A stretch of 64,000 nt of DNA from Tindallia californiensis (GTDB lineage: Bacteria > Bacillota > Clostridia > Peptostreptococcales > Tindalliaceae). Shown piece by piece: positions 62,601 through 64,000 of the stretch. The stretch lies in contig NZ_FNPV01000005.1 of NCBI RefSeq assembly GCF_900107405.1, positions 62,001 to 126,000 on the forward strand. The letters run 5' to 3'. Under the pieces are notes generated by a model. It saw nothing but the letters and a program-made list of their open reading frames with translations. It was not told the DNA's origin and searched no databases. Each line of letters begins with the position of its first letter. Positions within the stretch are counted from its first letter, which is position 1. The translations under genes were made by a program, and so were the position numbers.

Positions 62601-63943
62601 ATGGATTGTATCCAGGAACCTATCATATCTACGAGGAAGTCCCCGTTGGTAAACCATACAGATTTAGTAATTCTCTTTGGGAGTCCTATGGTAGTATATC
62701 GGTCAATAATGAGGATGGTGATTGGATTCTAGTAGGAACAGTTACTTTGCACGATGGTCAAAATCCTATGAACCCAAGAGTTGCGGTAATGCCACCAGCG
62801 TTTACAACACCTAGACTTATTGTAACCAATGAGGAGCATCGAGAAATTTCTTTAGAAATCTTAAAAACAGTGACAGGCGAAGGAAAACCTGCTCAAGAAG
62901 AAATACCAGAAGTAGCTTTTATCGTTGAAGTAATGTCGGAGATGAATGGAGAGTCAGATCCTCCGGAAAATGGAGTTATAAATGGTCCAGTGGTATTTAT
63001 GGCGCCTCCAACAGAGTCATTAGAAGGAAGCTATAGAGTAAGAGATGGAGAAACTGATAGCGCTAGTAAAACTATTATTGGCTCTATGGAATCACCGGAA
63101 GTTTATCAGTTACAAGAAATTATTCCAGAAGAGTTACAAGGTAATTATCGTTTAACAGGTTATCGCATCACCTATCATTTATTTAATTCAGAAACACCTG
63201 TTGAAATTGATTATCCAGTGGAGGGTGACGTTTTTGATCCAAATATGATCGTTGAGTTGTACATGGTAATGGATAATCAGCCCGTTGAAAAAATTGAAGT
63301 GGAAGTGTTCAATGAGTTTTTCAAGCCTACGTTAGAAGTAACAAAAGAATATACAGATGATAATGAAGAAGAGGTTGTTATTAACTTATATCGTGTGACG
63401 GAGTCAGAAGTACCTGAAGAAGTAGAAGAAGAGTTAATAGCAACTGAAACAACAGAAGGGTTAAGTGTAACCTTTGAAGTGGAATTAGGTGAAGTTTATC
63501 GTATTGAAGAGATAATACCTGGTGGATATACAGCAGCGTATCCAAATGGTGATACGGTTGAAGTTGGAGATATCGTAAGCATACTTTCTGTAGTGAATAC
63601 TCCTGTTCCTGCCGGTGGCGGCGGTGGAGGTGGTGGAGGTGGTGGCGGAACCATTACACCTGAAATTATTGATACAGTAGAAATCGAGACGACTGATCCG
63701 ACAGTGACAATCGATGAAGATCCTATTCCATTAGGAACTCCGGAAGAGGTTATTATTGATGAAGATCCTGTTCCGTTAGGAGTACCTGAAGAGCCAGAAG
63801 AAGTTATCATACTGGATGAGGAAATTCCTTTAGGTGTTCCTTTACTTCCTCAAACTGGGGAAAGCAACCCGTTGAAATTTTACATCTTAGGATTCTTGTT
63901 AATCGCTACAGGTTACGCTATGAAAAAAAGAGTAATATTCTAG
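59654..63943 (+). CDS. LPXTG-anchored thioester-domain adhesin with acidic stalk
   Basis: A 1429-residue cell-wall protein. Signal peptide (residues about 1-33); a Ser/Asp/Glu/Asn-rich unstructured stretch at about 155-350; a thioester (TQXA) domain at about 395-545 with Cys444 in YVYCIDITT and Gln518 in GTQYAIW, the pair that forms a reactive internal thioester in related adhesins. Several Cna-B-like repeats follow (for example LEVTKEYTDDN near the C-terminus), then a nine- to twelve-Gly linker and short DEDPIPLG repeats. The sorting signal is LPQTG at 1398-1402, followed by a hydrophobic helix and KKR. Covalent host or surface attachment is family knowledge; no sortase gene is in the window. 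Confidence 0.88.
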   Translation: MRTRKRRYKNMRISIAFLLILLLSFGSVLPVTAIGDSIEPSKTAEPVKPEQIEFQREVDLLLENRPIGSVAFELKGNAFEVEVNLFDEASSQWIVDDIRLIGQLGGRKLSDLRETPRGSGIFLVDPWISETGVGSLSIAAEVNLKSLVNTEQMPAVTFMESSESSTGDTGGDNSENGSTSGESSESDSNHSDNGNDNNDSNGDDNGTSDSTENDSNKSSDQDGSENESSDTKSSEQKSDEKTDDSISSEDNSEQQETKNDDKEGNNEDDTDENENENSLENGNDEDAKDNEKYQRDEDDNKEPEKQQEKKELDHDDKALKENEDKDQEESLDQDKENTEENEEKLLEENVLGPIILEEPMIDLQEATAYTDFISLTPEEPVAMRQMGLMNSSTQYGYTGDGIDGERISRIFTVREGTREEVWSWYYWNNIWQWTYTGPIFYVYCIDITTPLSTVEPYTRPTLASYSKLSENQKRRIVNMISHGYQVFGEGSNDNNLGDLRTRTGINNLTERQAIAGTQYAIWRVTNGTQENRLSQNARDLRDYLLGLDTPNDISPQFNSEPSYRVDNGNLIIEFEYEGNGHDYDIGGGTFGSNLQSLMGTGVIEEIDEINDAYHVTITQAISNLPENFNELAVRVKGVHYTSQGYVFEPVNTDWQGNYETQPLIDINIDHPNVVESVSIGNLEYRIEVEKHWSTDGESYSTEIESFDGRRFTFGLFDNEGEKIDKDGSHWTITVGEEEGDSGNPAVFEPVLPGDYIIKEWIPAGADYDLYDPIGADNRWIEVGSVLFDNSGIAEVEAKNHQLFASLMVRKDFAPQYADGFGSTLGDFPEIRSMDVMEVVEETEPEGFRFQLLDAEDNFVIVEGKDTFLLGEHNEHRMTFYNLPLGEYRAVEIDMPENYRWVSNGEIELTRSHVNASSPPEAVITNQELYEIEIEKVWEGTWLSMEAAGPFHFKIVRQSSNNEELSFSREKFLDPNEEEFITFNGLYPGTYHIYEEVPVGKPYRFSNSLWESYGSISVNNEDGDWILVGTVTLHDGQNPMNPRVAVMPPAFTTPRLIVTNEEHREISLEILKTVTGEGKPAQEEIPEVAFIVEVMSEMNGESDPPENGVINGPVVFMAPPTESLEGSYRVRDGETDSASKTIIGSMESPEVYQLQEIIPEELQGNYRLTGYRITYHLFNSETPVEIDYPVEGDVFDPNMIVELYMVMDNQPVEKIEVEVFNEFFKPTLEVTKEYTDDNEEEVVINLYRVTESEVPEEVEEELIATETTEGLSVTFEVELGEVYRIEEIIPGGYTAAYPNGDTVEVGDIVSILSVVNTPVPAGGGGGGGGGGGGTITPEIIDTVEIETTDPTVTIDEDPIPLGTPEEVIIDEDPVPLGVPEEPEEVIILDEEIPLGVPLLPQTGESNPLKFYILGFLLIATGYAMKKRVIF

Positions 63944-63968
63944 TATTTTAGTTAAATCGTAGAACAAG

Positions 63969-64000
63969 TAGAAAACTCCGTATTACTTACGGAGTTTTCT
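63969..64000 (+). terminator. Terminator-like palindrome at the window end
   Basis: AGAAAACTCCGTA and TACGGAGTTTTCT form a perfect inverted repeat with loop TTACT just after the adhesin gene, with A and T tails. It is probably the transcript end of the adhesin operon. Confidence 0.75.

Noticed and set aside
1-64000. tRNA or rRNA genes
   Set aside because: None of the intergenic regions shows a cloverleaf pattern with GTTCRANNC or rRNA-like sequence; the only well-supported non-coding RNA gene is 6S.

Overview
The window reads as a contiguous piece of chromosome from a low-GC, anaerobic, Gram-positive bacterium of the class Clostridia. This rests on the gene content (radical-SAM SCIFF maturase, HemZ, B12-dependent ornithine 4,5-aminomutase, RNase J, IreB, firmicute-type 6S RNA), AT-rich codon use, strong AGGAGG ribosome binding sites and several TTG/GTG starts. 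A complete D-ornithine oxidative pathway suggests an amino-acid fermenter of the Tindallia/Natronincola/Acetoanaerobium kind; that genus-level guess is inference. Almost everything is on the + strand.

Region 1 (1-11310) is a conserved clostridial housekeeping run: scfB (5' cut by the window edge), gamma-carbonic anhydrase, secD-secF, apt, relA/spoT, dtd, a metallo-beta-lactamase-fold hydrolase, hemZ and aspS. The genes hisS (expected between hemZ and aspS) and recJ (often between secF and apt) are not here.

Region 2 (11382-26466) holds an M20 peptidase, a 6S RNA with its terminator, an RseC-like protein, glyA, a PAS/sigma-54 activator, and then the ornithine operon ord-ortA-ortB-oraS-oraE-reactivase-orr, followed by threonine aldolase and rarA. 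The operon starts from a clear -24/-12 sigma-54 promoter. Its ord ribosome binding site lies in a perfect 14-bp inverted repeat whose left arm lies upstream of that promoter.

Region 3 (26509-33239) is an accessory block: a reverse-strand amidohydrolase, two RocB-like M20 hydrolases (the first behind a second sigma-54 promoter) and a class I/II aminotransferase. Region 4 (33349-45307) returns to housekeeping genes: iscR-iscS-iscU-mnmA, alaS, ireB-ruvX-DUF1292, a Fur-family regulator, rnj, an O-methyltransferase, a U32 peptidase and a YqeG phosphatase.

Region 5 (45331-56638) encodes type IV pilus parts: pilB-pilT-pilC-pilin behind one c-di-GMP-II riboswitch, and three minor-pilin-like genes behind a second riboswitch of the same class. 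Between them is a decay island: a REP-associated transposase with paired hairpins, a nucleotidyltransferase antitoxin with a frameshifted HEPN partner, and remnants of a ParE-like toxin, a phage tape-measure protein and a second transposase. Region 6 (56824-64000) carries a DHH phosphoesterase, a secreted MORN-repeat protein, a small unknown protein behind four 11-bp tandem repeats, and a 1429-residue LPXTG-anchored thioester adhesin. The adhesin is preceded by an unexplained RNA-like element made of two near-identical hairpins. The last two regions suggest a surface and adhesion district, the pilus part of it controlled by c-di-GMP.
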